43,981 nt of DNA from Reticulitermes lucifugus (Eukaryota; Arthropoda; Insecta; Blattodea; Rhinotermitidae), in NCBI GenBank assembly GCA_026260175.1, contig JAKCWW010004004.1:1-43981 (forward strand), written 5' to 3'. Both the position numbers and the translations under genes were made by a program. The notes under the pieces are model-generated. The model did no database searches, had not been told where the DNA came from, and was given only the letters and a program-made list of their open reading frames with translations. Of the stretch, positions 1 to 12,765 are shown one piece after another. Position 1 is the stretch's first letter. Each line of letters begins with the position of its first letter.

Positions 1-61
1 ACATACATACATACATACATACATACATACATACATACATACATACATACATACATACATA
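1..61. repeat. (ACAT)n microsatellite
   Basis: About fifteen uninterrupted ACAT units run from the first base of the window, so the array probably extends beyond the left edge. It ends at the ATACTG junction. It is a simple tandem repeat with no visible coding or RNA role. Confidence 0.97.
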
Positions 62-3000
62 CTGTTCTGTAACAACGCAACAATTTATTTCTTTCTTTCA
101 GTCACTACAAAATTATGTATTTTTGTTGGCGTCACTTCCTGGAATCGAAGTTCGAATATAGGCCGCATTCTTATACTATGTTTGCTAAGTTGGGAGTACG
201 AGATAGCTCTATTAGGCAGTAAGCGGGGCGCTGTTAAGCCATGTTGCAAAATCCCTTTAGTCTGGAATCCTTTTGTGTATCGCCTGCGAATTCTTACGCA
301 TGGGTGTGTCAGCGTGAGTGCGTTGCATGCGTGTCTGTGTGTGTAGAATCCTGCCACACAATGTGCGCGTGTATGGCACAAGTATCATACCCTCAGGAAC
401 TGAGGGGCAAAACGATAAAACTTACTAACAGCAGTGGATACTTCAGATACTAAAGTATTCAGTAATAATACCATACACTTCCACTTGAGAGTTTACATAG
501 TATTAAAGTTATGCAGTCATTTCCTCCCAGCACTAGCACATTACTCGCCTGTTAATTGAATAATCGTCACACATATCGTCCCACGTATTTTATTATCTAA
601 CTTAAAACACCCAAATAATCATCTCTGTAAAAATTATAACACTTTAGCAAGAAAGCTGGTTCTTGATTTGTTCATATTTGTCGTTCATTTATTTAACTGG
701 CTACATGGAGGAGAATCTTCTTGAAAACAGTAGCTCAGCTGGTGAAGAAATTACCTGCCAGTCAGTCAATTTTCAATTTTACTGTTGTAACAAAAAAAGA
801 TCAACCGCACTATTCTCTTGTGAGGAATCTGAATCATGTCCAAAACCCCACACTGTATACATTTTTGGATAGATTTCAAATTTGGAGTCCTCGCTACCAT
901 TCAGTCCACGATGTGCCTATCTTTCGGTTCCCAATCTCGTATCTAAAGATAACACAAAAATTACAGTTTTAGCTGCTGCGTTACACCACGTAATCTGTCA
1001 TTCATTCTGAAGGACGAACATAGACTGAGGGTGTTTAAAGATTGATGCTCTGTTTTTACGCGAGGGAGACGAAGTAATAAAGGATGCAGAAAACTTCACC
1101 ATAAGAATCGCCCTAACGTTTACAGTTTTTGAGAAGTTAATAGTTACGCTAATGTTAATAAAATTCAACTTTTTTATGGAACTGAAGGCTTCATCGTTGT
1201 ATCTGCAATAGGTTACCAAACATTATTAGGGCCAATAAATCCAAAGGGGTGGGCGTGATTGTAAAACGCAATGGACATAAATATACACAAAACTTCTGTT
1301 ACAATACGGGAGAGAATAAGACCATTATGGAGTCCAAGTGTAAACGTGAGTATGGTGTTAAAGCTGCTGTAAGGAATACAACTTATTTTATCGTGAACAG
1401 AGCTACTCAGAATATAAAAGTACTTATCCGATAAAATATCGACATAACTCCCTTCCTGTACGTTGTTTCTATAAAGAATGTGTAAGTGTGAAATAAATCT
1501 GTGTTTGGTAGAAATCATCTGCGTTTGCGTGTGGCGGTGGGTAAGTTTACATACCAATTTCCATCCTTAGTTAAATATTTTGACGTTTGGAACTAGTAAA
1601 TATTCGCCGTACCTTCATAACCTAATTGTATGAGACAAACTCTTCAATCATCCAAGATGCCGCTTTCTAAGAGGTCTCCCAACGAATTTCCGTGTATATA
1701 TTTTTTTTAACTGAGGACATGTAAATTTCCCAACCCCACTTATCTGACTATACAGTCTTTCTGAAGTATGTAAATTCTTGGTTGTGTAATGTCCCGCATT
1801 CAACTCTCATAACCATGCATACTTGTAAATACAGAACTACGAATTTTCTCTTAGGTTTTTGCTATACTCGTTCTTCCTTTAAATTAAGACGACATTGAGA
1901 TTGTGTTACACAGCAACCAGCATTGTGCCGAAACCTGAGCGACTTCCCACACACGCTGTGTATTCAAAACAACTTATATATTGGGGTTTACGGCCGGAGC
2001 AAACCGCATGCGCTAGAGTAAAGCTGGAGATTAGAAAGCCGAGGCATTAGTGCGGGAGATCTAACGGTAATTCCAATGGCCGACAATGGTGGATAGGTTC
2101 AAATCCAGCGGTTGTTGTACAGCACATACCCAATCGATCATGGTTGGGTAGCAACAAATGCAGGAAGCTGTGTGGGCTGCAGATGCGTAGTCTGCAGACA
2201 CTACACTAAGGCATGTACCTTTGTCGCATCAAATCATGGTCATTTGAATCCCTTAGCAATTCTGTCGGACCAAAAACCTGAAAATCAAGCTGCTTTGGCA
2301 ATAAAATATTGCCAGTAGTAATACAATAATATTAACATTCCGACCGTCTAAACATCTAAGCTTAAAGTGTAAAAAAAGTGCGCATAATTTTAGGTCAACT
2401 GTTTTTTCTTGTACGGTGTAAAGCACTGTGCCTTTCCGAAAGGAAGCGGAAAAATCGACATCAAATATCGCCTATGAATAAACCAACCGCTCTACAGCCT
2501 CGTATTCTGGAAACCTCTTTCAAAATTTCGACAAAGAACGGGTATTCTGAGTCCTCTTTCATGGTTTTGCTCAGTTATTTACAACAAATGTCAGGATACC
2601 ACGTCAAATTAGGGTGAGACTGCTTTCTTCCATAAACTTGTCAAATTATCTTTTATTAGCCATCCTATAGTTCCATGATGACAAACAGAAACTCCCGATT
2701 TACAAGTGACGGTCCGGAAAGTCCGATGCAAGTCGAATCTCGGTCAAGTCGGAAATGAGTGCGCATATGGTCAACTAAGAAAGTCCAGTTGATATCCAAA
2801 CTCCAACACACCCACAAATGTTCGGCCACAACATTACCGCCCCGCCACCCGCGTTATCGCCCAGCCATATTTTTCGGCCTCCTTCATCTCTCTGTGCTTT
2901 CATTCCCACATATAAATTTCGGAGTGCGTTTAAAAAATTATTTTGTTCCATTTTTTACTTTTTTTTTAAATTGCGTAGTCTGAAATCGCGTTAACTTAAA

Positions 3001-3211
3001 ATTACCTAAGTTGGGAAGTGTTTGTAATTTTAATATGTGTTTTATTACAAATCCTCGTCACAAATGTTCGTACACCCGACAGATTTACGTAATCTGATGT
3101 TCATACTTACCATTCATATCGTCAAGCTGTAACATCGAATACAATCCTAAAGCTTTTAATGAACGTAAGCAATCCTTTGTGAGCATTTCCAATTATCTTA
3201 CACAAAGACAA
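62..3211. other. Unassigned AT-rich DNA
   Basis: No gene, RNA gene or mobile element could be recognised on either strand. Open frames are short (114 codons at most), overlap on both strands and show no familiar domain. A stretch at about 1980-2110 is more GC-rich and contains a box-B-like AGGTTCAAATCC, but no convincing box A lies upstream. Confidence 0.6.
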
Positions 3212-3250
3212 TGCCAATATTTCGGAGGGTGAATCTTCCTCCATCTTCAG
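3212..3250 (-). ncRNA. Hammerhead-ribozyme-like motif, copy 1
   Basis: Read on the minus strand this has CTGAAGA (3244-3250), one extra T, a five-base-pair stem II (GGAGG/CCTCC), GAAA (3220-3223), then T-ATTG-GCA. That is the type I hammerhead core order with a very short stem III. The GCA where GTA is usual would give an A15.1-C16.1 mismatch, and the C after GAAA is T, so cleavage activity is doubtful. No convincing long stem I was found. It is likely a decayed terminal repeat of a Penelope-like retroelement, by analogy with known hammerheads in that group. Confidence 0.55.
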
Positions 3251-6200
3251 ATAAAACAACATATATATACTGCGAAACAGATCTTATTTCTTATAAAATA
3301 TGAGGTGTTCACAGCGGTTATCCTGTGCATTCTACTGCGGCGCCCTAAAAATGAAGACAATATATTCCTCCTGAATACTGCTCTCTCCTACAAGATCACT
3401 CGATGACAGAATTCAGAATCCGACAGTGCTGTTTATACTCTTAGGAATTTATGCAATTTTTATCTCATCTTTTCAACTTGCACAAACTTTTCTTCACTGT
3501 GCTCATTACTCTTCCTTTTAAAGTTGTTATTCAAAGGTACATCACTTTCCCTCCAGCTTGCTAGATATTGTATAGCTACTGATGAATAAATACTTTATCA
3601 TACCGTGTTTAATCAAGTTGACTGTAAAATGTATGTTGTTATTATAACATCTGTTATTGTTTCAAAATACGAGACAAAAGTTGCTAATTGTCACTGTGCG
3701 CAAGAACTAGGCTATAAAGACATACAGGGAATGTAACCTTGCGTATTATCCTCGTCATTAATAAATTGAGTTGTCATGTTAAAGTTTCGGCCGCAAAACC
3801 CTGACTAAAAAGCACTCAGTATTTATTGAACAGAAGTTCTAGGTCGCCCTCAGAGCCAAAGTCGGGGTGGTGGTAAAAAGAAGAGTCTGCGTTTACCGAG
3901 GATTTAATCCCAGTTATTCTGTACGCAGTCAGTCACTTCTGTTGTCCTTGTTGTGCACAATCACTTTCACTGCCTCTGAAATCTGCGTCATTGTGTAACT
4001 CTACAAACTTTTGGTCCAGTGGCCGAAATTCAGATAGATAATGCCATTGAATCCTTTCCTTTACACTGCCATACGGATGCAAGAATACAAAGAAATGGTT
4101 TGTCCCTTTGCAGAAGGATTCCATTCCCGCATCCCCATTCAGCCGTATTTTACTAATTATTAACGTAGGTTCCACGTAATGAGAAAATTACGACAACCCT
4201 TCATCTGCTCGTGCGAATCTTCCACACACATTGAATTCACTACCACATGTCTCATTACCACTGTTTTGTTGCTGTTCTTCCTGTCCTTAAGAAACGAATC
4301 TTTAACTTGCCTAAATTCCTACCAATCTGTTTGATAAATTTGTCAATTTCTCTTGTTATTACCTAGTTCTAAATAACATACTCTATCGTAAGCTATAATT
4401 TTAAACACTAAAAGCAAAGTTTGCTTGGCGCACTATAAGGCAGCCGGGAAAGAAAACACAACATCAATTACGAAACATCCCACCGCAGGACCAGTACCTG
4501 TACCATCTCCGCCTAGCTGTCTAAGTTCTATTTCCCATGTCCTTATCGATTTGTGTTTCAATTTGACGCCCTCACAGAAGTTTTATGCTACAGTTCTGCA
4601 TTTATTTCTTCTCGCCTCCATCCCAGCTACGTCATCCGTTCATCAAAAAGCTTTGGTATTATTGTCCTACAAATATGTGACGTGTAAATGTATAAAATAT
4701 CTTAATATATTGAATTCCTTCCTTAGTTCCAAAAATGTTACAGAACACCTCAGAGTACACTGACTGAAGAACTTCTGCTTTTCAACTTTTCATAACCACA
4801 AATCACGCATCAAACTTATTCTTTTCCGTATGCAGTTTGTAGGAACACTTTTATCTCAAAAATAAAAAGCATTATCTCCATTTATTAGCCACTTCATCAT
4901 TCAAATCATTCATATGCCTTACGGAAGATCCTTACCTCTGACACTTAACTTTCAAGATTCAATAAATATCCGCCAAACTCAATGTAAAGTAATGAATTTT
5001 GGTAACACTACTAAGCTGAAATATTCAGAAATGCTGTTACAAATTACGCTTTTAATGTACGACGAAATTATGTAGAACTGTTATGTTATGGAATTTTAAT
5101 AGATGTTATAACGTAGATATTGTTGATAAGCGAAGGCCAAAATGCTGCTACGTATTAAGGATTTGTAATATTCAGACAGAGGCCAACAGTTGGCAGAAAA
5201 CATAGTGAGCCAAAAGGAAGGACTCTAGTGTGTAATATAGGACTTTTGTCCTTGGTGGAACAACATGCCAAGACCTATGGCGTAGTTGAAAAATCAGATA
5301 CGAAAATATGACAAATTCGACCTTAGTTCTGGTAACCGGGTTTTCATCCAAAATTAGACTTTTATTATCTTAGGTGTTACTAGCCTCTTGTTACATTATG
5401 AACGTTAACAGACCAAGTGCGATAAGATGTTATTAACACACAGTGTGACATGTAAAAGCACAGAACTCATAGTAAATGAAACAAACTACCAAAAGTCTTA
5501 CAACTTGATGGGCAATATGCTTCTTCAGATGATATTAGCAACTACGTTCAGCATAAAATGCGTAAGAGTTCCTAATACAAAACACTGAATTCTATAACTG
5601 TCTGACTTTGCTGCATTAAAATGCATAATTAAATGCAAAAATAACAAAACACTGCGTCTTGCATTTCATTCTACATGGGAACTGCAGCACATGTAATTGT
5701 ATGTGTGTGCTATAAACATCCCACGTCTTTTAATAAATCTGATACGAGCACGTGTTCAATTACAGTTATAAACACTGTTTTATAAACTACCTATAATTCT
5801 CTTTGACAAGAAATAGGTGATCTACTGCTCACTGGTAATGCCACGTGTAGACTTAATATCTATAAAACGTAAATCATCACACCAAAGGCTGACCCAGAAA
5901 GACAAGCTTCACTTACGAGTTATATAATTTCTGCTTAACGAATGTTGAAAAGCGCTTTGTAGCAACATGACAAAAGAGAGTTTCCCCGGAAATTAATTCA
6001 GTAAATTCAGTCTACCATTTTACAAATGGCGACAATAATATCTCATCTCCTTTCGTGGCAGGTCTTCCTCGTTACAAACACGGACCACAAATCTATGTGT
6101 CTCTGAGGGTACGGTCCTGCGGCCTGCTTAGAACAGTTCAGCTGGAATGAAAATGACAAGTGGAAATGTAAACTTCTTGAAACATTCAATAGCAATTTAA

Positions 6201-6524
6201 ACTTTATTAAAGATTTTTTTATGGAGCTGACAGATTTTTACTCTGTGCATCAAGCCATTTAAATTCACAAGTTTCATGAATACTTCATAGCTTAATACCT
6301 CAATCTTTCCATCTATTTACGAAAATATTAAGACTTGCAAGAACTTTACCGTTCCTTCTCATTATCAAGGCTGTGCCAATTTGATTGAACTTTGTCCATC
6401 TGGGTCCATATACTACCGTACCTCATTTTTATTTTCTCTACTTGTTTGTAAGCCTGTGATTGAGTCACACCCACGCTTCCTATTTGAAGGGCATTCGCAT
6501 AGCTACTAAGCCCCTATTAAAAGT
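3251..6524. other. Unassigned AT-rich DNA
   Basis: Nothing recognisable was found in these 3.3 kb on either strand. The longest open frame (4425-4763, 112 codons) has no domain-like pattern and is taken as chance. A CTGAAGA at about 5513 (minus strand) lacks the downstream GAAA expected of the hammerhead family. Confidence 0.6.
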
Positions 6525-6662
6525 GTGTTGTTTGACCTGCCTTTCGTCTGTCTGTCTGCCTGCAAGCACATAACCACTAGACAGATTTTCACGAAATTTC
6601 ACTTTGAAGAACTGTAGGAAGGTCTGGATATTCACATAAATATACGGGTTCCACAGCTAGTA
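6525..6662 (+). repeat. RTE-like or SINE-like 3' tail fragment
   Basis: The stretch runs from a GTCTGTCTGTCTGC tract through a segment reading 'ACAGATTTTCACGAAATTT' to 'CACAGCTAGTAAAAATG'. This order (CTGT tract, pyrimidine-poor GAAATTT segment, terminal ACAGCTAGT) resembles the 3' ends of RTE-type retroelements and their SINE partners in insects, as remembered. No coding part is visible upstream and no target-site duplication was found. The family assignment is an inference. Confidence 0.4.
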
Positions 6663-7139
6663 AAAATGTTTTGACTATTAGACTATTAGATTGGGAAGAT
6701 CATTTTAAACCATGTGTACCGCAGAAAACCTGTATTAGCAGTCATATCCTTTGGAAATACGAGTGAACGTCAAAAATTAATGTCACCTATTTTATTTCCA
6801 TGAAAGTGACGCAGCACTCTGCGACGCTGTTGTACTTTAGTACGTTGTTCCTGCTACCAGGTGGCAAGCTTGTCCACCAGTGCAAACAAAACATCCTTTC
6901 TCAGCGTCAGATGAACGAGACAACCGTACCGAACAAGTGAACAAGTGGATAAAAGAACAAGTGTGACCTGTACTGCCTTTTCCCTGAGCAAAGTCATTCA
7001 GTCCGTGGAAATCCGCCGTCAGTCTAAGAGTCTATGGTCAAACAGAATCCATGACATGGCAGCGTCCCTGTTCATTTGTAAAAAAAATTCAGCACAAGCA
7101 CGGACAAGGAGATGGGGACCATCTTTAGGGACAAACACG
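6663..7139. other. Unassigned DNA left of mariner fragment
   Basis: This contains an open frame (6945-7154) that ends just inside the mariner-like segment but does not itself resemble transposase. It could hold further, more decayed parts of the same element; I could not align it to helix-turn-helix or DD motifs. Confidence 0.45.
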
Positions 7140-7475
7140 GAGAAATTGTGGTAGATTCCACTCATACATGTGCAGGGATGAATGCCAGTAATTATCACGT
7201 TACATTAACCGGAATTAAGGGGGCGGTTTGCTGTCAAAGAGGGCGCTGCTGTTGCACGATACGTTAATATCCGACCACACATTCCTCGCACTACACGCAC
7301 TGGCACTGGGAGATTATTCCCCATCCTATGTATAGTCCCGATTTCGCACAATCGGACTTCCATCCGTTTCCAAAAATGAAATACCTTCGAGGTCTACACT
7401 TCCAAACTAATGAAGACATCAAAGAGTAGGTCAAAGATGGACGTCTGCAGGGCGCATAATTTAAAAATAAAAGTC
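7140..7475 (+). pseudogene. Mariner-like transposase C-terminal fragment (decayed)
   Basis: The catalytic C-terminal part of a Tc1/mariner-superfamily transposase is recognisable on the plus strand, split across frames. An upstream segment reads like MNASNYHVTLTGIKGA, the region before the second catalytic aspartate. A HD...HT segment near 7255-7285 matches the usual HDN-x-RPHTA block in damaged form. Near 7320-7430 the frame reads YSPDFAQSDFHPFPKMKYL, then FQTNEDIKE, then a stop and VKDGRLQG. This corresponds to the YSPDLAPSDFHLF block that holds the third acidic residue of a DD34D enzyme. Frameshifts and the in-frame stop show it is dead. The N-terminal helix-turn-helix half was not found and no terminal inverted repeats were identified. 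The family call is firm, the exact subfamily unknown. Confidence 0.75.
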
Positions 7476-7630
7476 TTTAACTCTTTGATCGACCACGATG
7501 ATAAGTGTCTTAATATAGAGCAAACGTGTCTATATCCAACCCATATCTTACCGTAAATTGTTTTTACTCCAAATGAAGAAGCCGAAAAATTTACTTTCTA
7601 AATTCACCTATCATGTACTTAAACAAGTAA

Positions 7631-7695
7631 ATATTATATTATATTATGTTACGTTACTTTACGCTATATTATATTATATTACAGTATATTATAGG
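7631..7695. repeat. Degenerate TTATA-type pentanucleotide repeat
   Basis: ATTAT/TATAT words recur with a five-base period in three blocks separated by variant units such as TTACGTTACT. It is an old simple repeat with point changes. Confidence 0.75.
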
Positions 7696-9529
7696 ACATC
7701 GTCCTTATTTATTTTTCTATGTATAATACTGGGCATATTCGTGTGCTTCTCAGCCCGTCTCCATTAATTTGTTACCTCGCTCAGTATAATTCAGATGGGT
7801 TTGAAACTACAATTCACGTTCAGTTCACAAAATGGATGCTAAATGTTTTACATGTCTGGGTTTATATGATAATACACTGCCTGGCAGGAACTATTTTAAA
7901 CCTCAGGGATTGGTTGTAGATGAGAACTGAGCAATGTAAAAACGATGATCGGCTGAGGAAAACGGAAGAAATTCGGAGAAAACTTAGCTTCAACTTTATA
8001 AGGTTTAAGTAATCAGGCAGTGGTACCTTAAACAATATTATTGTGGAAATTAAATTAGAACATTACAAGAAAGAAATATGACTTATAAAGAGATTTTCGG
8101 TGAAAAAATTTATAAAAATGGGAATAAGTAATGTCGTAAAAACCACATATGAAATGTGTGAATGAATGATAATATTTAATTAATAGACGATTAAAGAATG
8201 GAAGCAACACGCATGTTTCTGCAACCTTCAATGGGTGACACAGAACTAGACCAACAAATTAAAGACGCTGGAAAAAAAATGTTTCAAATACTGTCATTGA
8301 CAATAGAAACTACCAAACTATTGCAAAATATATAAATTAAAATGTCTAAGATTTGGAATACAAAAATAAATACAGGAATACGAGGTACTCGAACAAAGGG
8401 ATCTGGACATGTCAAGAACAGATGGAACGAAATTGTAGGATTACTAGTGAATAATTAAGTGCAACAAACGTGCTAATTTGGGATACCGACATGGACATTT
8501 TATGGAGAGACTGAGGAAAGAACGAGAAGTGTCAGTCAATTAGCTGGCTTCTGTGCCTAGATCTGAAAGAAATACCCCAAGTATATGAAGCAAGATTGCT
8601 CTTCATTCGATCGCCAAAGCCGGCGTTTATATTACAGGAGGAATTAAACGTCTACAGTCATTTGCACACTTCAGTCTACAATTCGTTGCAACACAGCACA
8701 CAAATCCACAAAACTGAGTGGGGGATAATTTGTGTTAGAAGGGACAGATGGACGGCCATAGAAACTGAAGTACAATGTGCGTCATAAAACTCTGACAATA
8801 CGGAAATACTATGTGGATTTCGCGTAAAGTGTTGAAATATTACACTAAAGTCCATTACATACAACATAATAAGATTATGTGTCACTTTTAGACGTTAGAA
8901 CTTCATCAATAGAATAAACGGAGTGTGTATTATGCACCTCCTGAATGCTGTTTTAAACTGAGCCTTTTAATTCCTAAAAAATGGTGACCCCATAAGGTAA
9001 GCCGCTGAAAATTTAGAGCCAGCAATGTACGTACGTTTCTGAAAACATAAGATGTTAGCAACTGGTTTATGAAGATGGTACTTATTTCTTGCAGTATAAT
9101 TGTGTACAACTGCCTTTGTTTTAATTTTCTTCTGGACTATTGACTATGCGGTTTGTTAATGAAGATATGCATTCACATGGAAGTGGCAGAATGTCTAATA
9201 TTTTAAAAATAACTCGACAAGTATGTCTAGATTTTGCGACAAACATAATCCCAACAATTACATTTTGTAGAGTAAATGACTCTTTTGTGTCAAATTACCT
9301 CAAAAATAATCACATACTTGAGGAAAAATAGTTACTAGTGAAATATGTGTGAAATCTCTCACACTAATTTTGTTTCTTGTGCAGTGATTTAACTATTGGC
9401 ATTTATAGACAGGCACGGAAATATCTGTGTATAGAGAGACACTGCTATGCACTGTGCAGAGTGAGATGCTGAGTGCACCGTGAGACATTGGCAGACACTG
9501 CGCAAAACGAGACACGTTTAAATTTAAAT

Positions 9530-9565
9530 ACATATATATATATACATATATTTATTTATAAATAT
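9530..9565. repeat. AT-rich simple repeat
   Basis: TA dinucleotides with single interruptions grade into TTTATTTATAAATA. No other function is apparent. Confidence 0.7.
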
Positions 9566-10171
9566 ACTTCACTAAACGTACTTGCAAGAAGCCCTATACA
9601 ACATGTGATATCTGGTAGAGACACCTGGACAACCCTTCAGAAGAGCACAAACAATGTAACAAACACAACATATACGTCACAAGTGCAAATGTCGATTTAT
9701 GTGGCATGTACTCTAACCAAACAGAAGGAAATGGTCTATGACTGCATGGCAACCAAAGTCGCTCGTGCATTTCTATGCATGGGCACTGGGTAGATACGTA
9801 GTTATCCCGCTGCTGAAATGTAGTTCCCACACTAATAACAGAAGGGCACGGTCAGCGATTCTTCCAGTTTAATCAACAAGTAAGTGGCGTCATGTCACAG
9901 TCGAATAATTTAGTAATTATTGGGCTACGTAATAGGTCTTTTTAAACTGCAGATGACAGCGTCGACGATGACGTCATTATTTCTATTGTTTTCTCGGGAC
10001 CAGTGGCTAATGTGCAAATTCTGCTCCCGGGGTTCACTTGTCGTATGTTGAAGATTATTTAAACGTTTCAGTGTACACTTTAGTAGTAATTACTTCTATG
10101 AATCCTGACTAATTAAGATATTTAGGAGGTAACCATTCTTGATGAAAATATTTACTTATCAAAATTAAGTA

Positions 10172-10337
10172 CAGTAGAATCCGGTTACAACGACATCGGT
10201 TTATATGACACCTAGCACATAGAGTCAGATATGGTGTACCAATTAATTCGTCACTGTTAACCATAACATTATACTCCTCGGTTATAACGACACAAAATAT
10301 ACAGTCCCTTTCATTACGTTATAACCGAGTTCGACTG
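10172..10337. mobile_element. Pogo/Tigger-like MITE with TA duplication
   Basis: The ends form terminal inverted repeats: CAGTAGAATCCGGTTACAAC on the left and, reverse-complemented, CAGTCGAACTCGGTTATAAC on the right. TA flanks both ends (10170-10171 and 10338-10339), the duplication expected for the Tc1/mariner/pogo superfamily. Inside, CTCGGTTATAAC (10277-10288) and its exact reverse complement (10318-10329) form a second, nested 12-bp inverted repeat. At 166 bp it has no coding capacity, so it would have been moved by a transposase encoded elsewhere. The CAGTA...GTTATAAC ends are typical of pogo/Tigger-type elements as remembered; the family name is less sure than the structure. Confidence 0.8.
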
Positions 10338-10339
10338 TA

Positions 10340-11072
10340 CTTATGAAATCGCCATTCGATTGAATAACTTGCAGAATTACTGAGTAAAACTTTATCAAGA
10401 AGGATGCGACCTACTGCACGCTTATACCAGAAAATATAATTATGTAAATTTAATAAACATAGGTCTAAATATTTGTAATTATTAAACTACTTCGAAACAT
10501 CTTTCAAAATACAAAATTTGTTTATGATGTCTCGTAATATTTTACACAGTCTTGCTTCCATATTAACGTCGGAGCACTTCCTTGTTAAGTTCCTAGTCCA
10601 GCCCATGTGTGTAATTTGTAATTATTACTACGATTATTACTAGTTTTGGGTCTCAATCACCTATGATGACCCAGTTTTTCGGACCCATACATTGTACGCA
10701 CGTTTATTCGGATGTGTTCAGGTGTGCGTTTATTGTTTACTGCTCCTTGTTTCTATATTTATCTACAGCTACTGTCCCAAGTTAATATACATTCGTTCCT
10801 ACTTTCAAAATATAATAACAGAAATCCGTGACCAATGTGATGAGAAGAACATACAATCCTAATAACATCTGCAAAGTCGTAAAAATATATAATTCCCAGG
10901 CTCAAAGTCCCATTTCAAGGCAACAAGCCTCGAATTTCTCGGGTTCAATCCTTGCAAACAACAACACTTATTTTAAATTAAAAAAAAATTATCTTTATAT
11001 TATTGCCATATGAAGACAAAAGCGGAGGATATTTAATGTATCTAATTCGGTACAGCCAATATAATACTGGCC
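10340..11072. other. Unassigned AT-rich DNA
   Basis: No gene was seen. A box-B-like GGGTTCAATCC at about 10940-10950, followed 30 bases later by an A-rich run, could be a truncated tRNA-derived SINE, but no box A is visible. Confidence 0.5.
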
Positions 11073-11347
11073 GATCCCAGTGTCCGCGCGGTCTAAGGCG
11101 TGGGTCTGCGGCCGTTCGCTTTCTGGGATTTTGGGTTCGAATCCCGCCGGGGGCATGGATGTCTGTCTCCTTTGAGTGTTGTGTGTTGTCAGGTAGAGGT
11201 CTCTGCGATGGGCTGGTCCCTCGTCCAGGAGTCCTACCGAGTGTGCGGTGTGTCTAAAAAGTGTGATCACGAAGCCTCGAAAACTGAGGGGGCCTAGGCC
11301 CTCAAGGGGCTGTCGAGCCATTGGGGAATAAAAAAAAGAAAAAACAA
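11073..11347 (+). mobile_element. tRNA-Leu-derived SINE, copy 1
   Basis: The 5' part resembles a leucine tRNA: a box-A-like TGTCCGCGCGG (11081-11091) followed by TCTAAGGCG, and a perfect box B GGTTCGAATCC (11134-11144). After the tRNA-like head comes a non-tRNA body with TGTCTGTCTCC, GTGTTGTGTGTTGTCAGG, a CCTACCGAGTGTG block and a short GC-rich hairpin region. The copy ends in an A-rich tail (about 11327-11345). The same order occurs in the copy at 14190-14430, which proves a dispersed family. Transcription would be by RNA polymerase III from the internal boxes. No target-site duplication could be identified here, so the edges are approximate. Short open frames on both strands of this segment are artefacts of the SINE. 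Confidence 0.88.
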
Positions 11348-12179
11348 ACGCTATTACGATTATTGCCTTTACGAGAACCTAATTACACCGAAATGTATTA
11401 AAATGTAAGTGGAATTTCTTCACCTTCCTATTACTGGGATGAAGGAATATGGTAGCAGCTTAATTCAAAAATTTGAAAGCAGCTGTCTCGTGTACCTGAA
11501 GACTGCCTTACACTACTCATTATGTCAATTTCCGCCAGAAAATAACAGGACTGAACCTTACAAGAAAGTAGAATTAAAATGAAAAATAAGAAGCGGCCAG
11601 CACACATACTAATTCCTGACGCTTCATATGGGAGATAAGTAGCAGATTTCCTGTGCCGAATTAAATACGTTTCTTACTCCATTTTGAGGAGTCCTTCGAC
11701 CAAAAGCAGGAAATAGATATTACAAGACAGCTGGAAGCACAAGAAGCATCCCGTCTAATCTTGCCGTTACCACAAAAACCTTCCCTCAATTCATACTGAA
11801 GCACTTGTCAACCATTCCCTTCCGGTTCTGCGGAGGACGCATCACAACTACACAACTGAGACTACTCGCTTGGCAGTAGTCACAACAGGCACGATATCTT
11901 ATGGCGTAAAGTGTCATTGTTACGGCGAGCTGTAACGTCTGCTCTGAAGAATCAATAAAAGTGTATAGAAGATAAAGTACAGCAAATACAATTCAAAAAA
12001 TATATCGTGTGCCAAATCATAACAAGCAGGGTAAGGAAAAACGATTTGTGCTTTATTTCCTTATAAAACAAATATGCGTTTGATTGGTTGCTGCAAATAC
12101 AGGGATGGGTATCTATTCTTTATGTGTTAGCCAAATATATGTATGGGGAAGTAACAGAAAACCAAATAACACCACGGCA

Positions 12180-12413
12180 CAGTCTGGACAACAAGTTTTT
12201 CTCTTCTCCACCCCGTCCAGCCGGGCTCTGAGACCCTTCCAGCTTCAAAGTCAATGGGTAATGGGAGAGCTTTTACAGGGAGTAGAGCAGCTTTGGATGA
12301 AACTGACTTCTCACCCCCATCCAGTGCCGATGCTGAGAATCAGTGGAGCTGCATCTCTGCTACCGCATACGCCTTCATGGTGTGAACACGGACAAATTTA
12401 TCTTTACCTTTAG
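12180..12413 (+). repeat. Possible dispersed-repeat fragment
   Basis: This block is more GC-rich than its surroundings and carries an open frame whose C-terminal part (SGAASLLPHTPSW then GQIYLYL) resembles translations of transposon-derived repeats that recur in insect gene predictions, as remembered. There is no second copy in the window to confirm it. It is not taken as a host gene. Confidence 0.3.
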
Positions 12414-12705
12414 AGGTCGGTCATAGACTCGTGAGCTTTGGGAATGTGTGGTTATAAGTGTGTCCCCCTCGCCTGCCAATCAACATCGTACATTTCAATT
12501 GGTCTTGCGTGGGAGGTTGGAAACGTTTTTAGCCAAGCCCGCCCAGAGCTCACTAGTCGATGCAGGCATGACCTACACTAACGAGGGATGATAACGAGAC
12601 TGTATGTACGTTTACCGCATTATCGAGTAAAATTACTCGGCTCAAGAAGTTGCCAATGAAGAGATGCAGAATCTTGCTAAGGCAGAAGCTGTTTGTTCAT
12701 TGTTC

Positions 12706-12765
12706 GGAAGAAGAGGAGGAAAAAGAATAAGAAGGAAAAGGAGAAGAATTATTCTAAACAAAGCA
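12706..12765. repeat. GA-rich low-complexity tract
   Basis: The plus strand is almost pure purine over about 60 bases (GGAAGAAGAGGAGG and similar words). It is a simple low-complexity sequence. Confidence 0.7.

Larger units (their letters stand above)
7476..10169. other. Unassigned DNA with simple-sequence patches
   Basis: No gene was recognised. It holds a degenerate TTATA-type tract (7631-7695), an AT-rich tract (9530-9565) and a short stretch at about 9430-9525 in which GAGACACTG- and GTGAGA-like words recur irregularly. A segment near 8395-8440 can be read as GHVKNRW, faintly like a LINE C-terminus, but this is too short to call. Confidence 0.55.

Noticed and set aside
721..765. GTAGCTCAGCTGGTGAAG, like the D-arm of a tRNA
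   Set aside because: No anticodon arm, box B or acceptor pairing follows; a chance or very old fragment.
5500..5535. Minus-strand CTGAAGA near 5513
   Set aside because: No GAAA box or pairing downstream.
8395..8440. GHVKNRW-like reading as a LINE C-terminus
   Set aside because: Too short and isolated; neighbouring sequence shows no other LINE motif.
10890..10990. Box-B-like GGGTTCAATCC followed by an A-rich run
   Set aside because: No box A at the right distance and no second copy; not enough for a SINE call.
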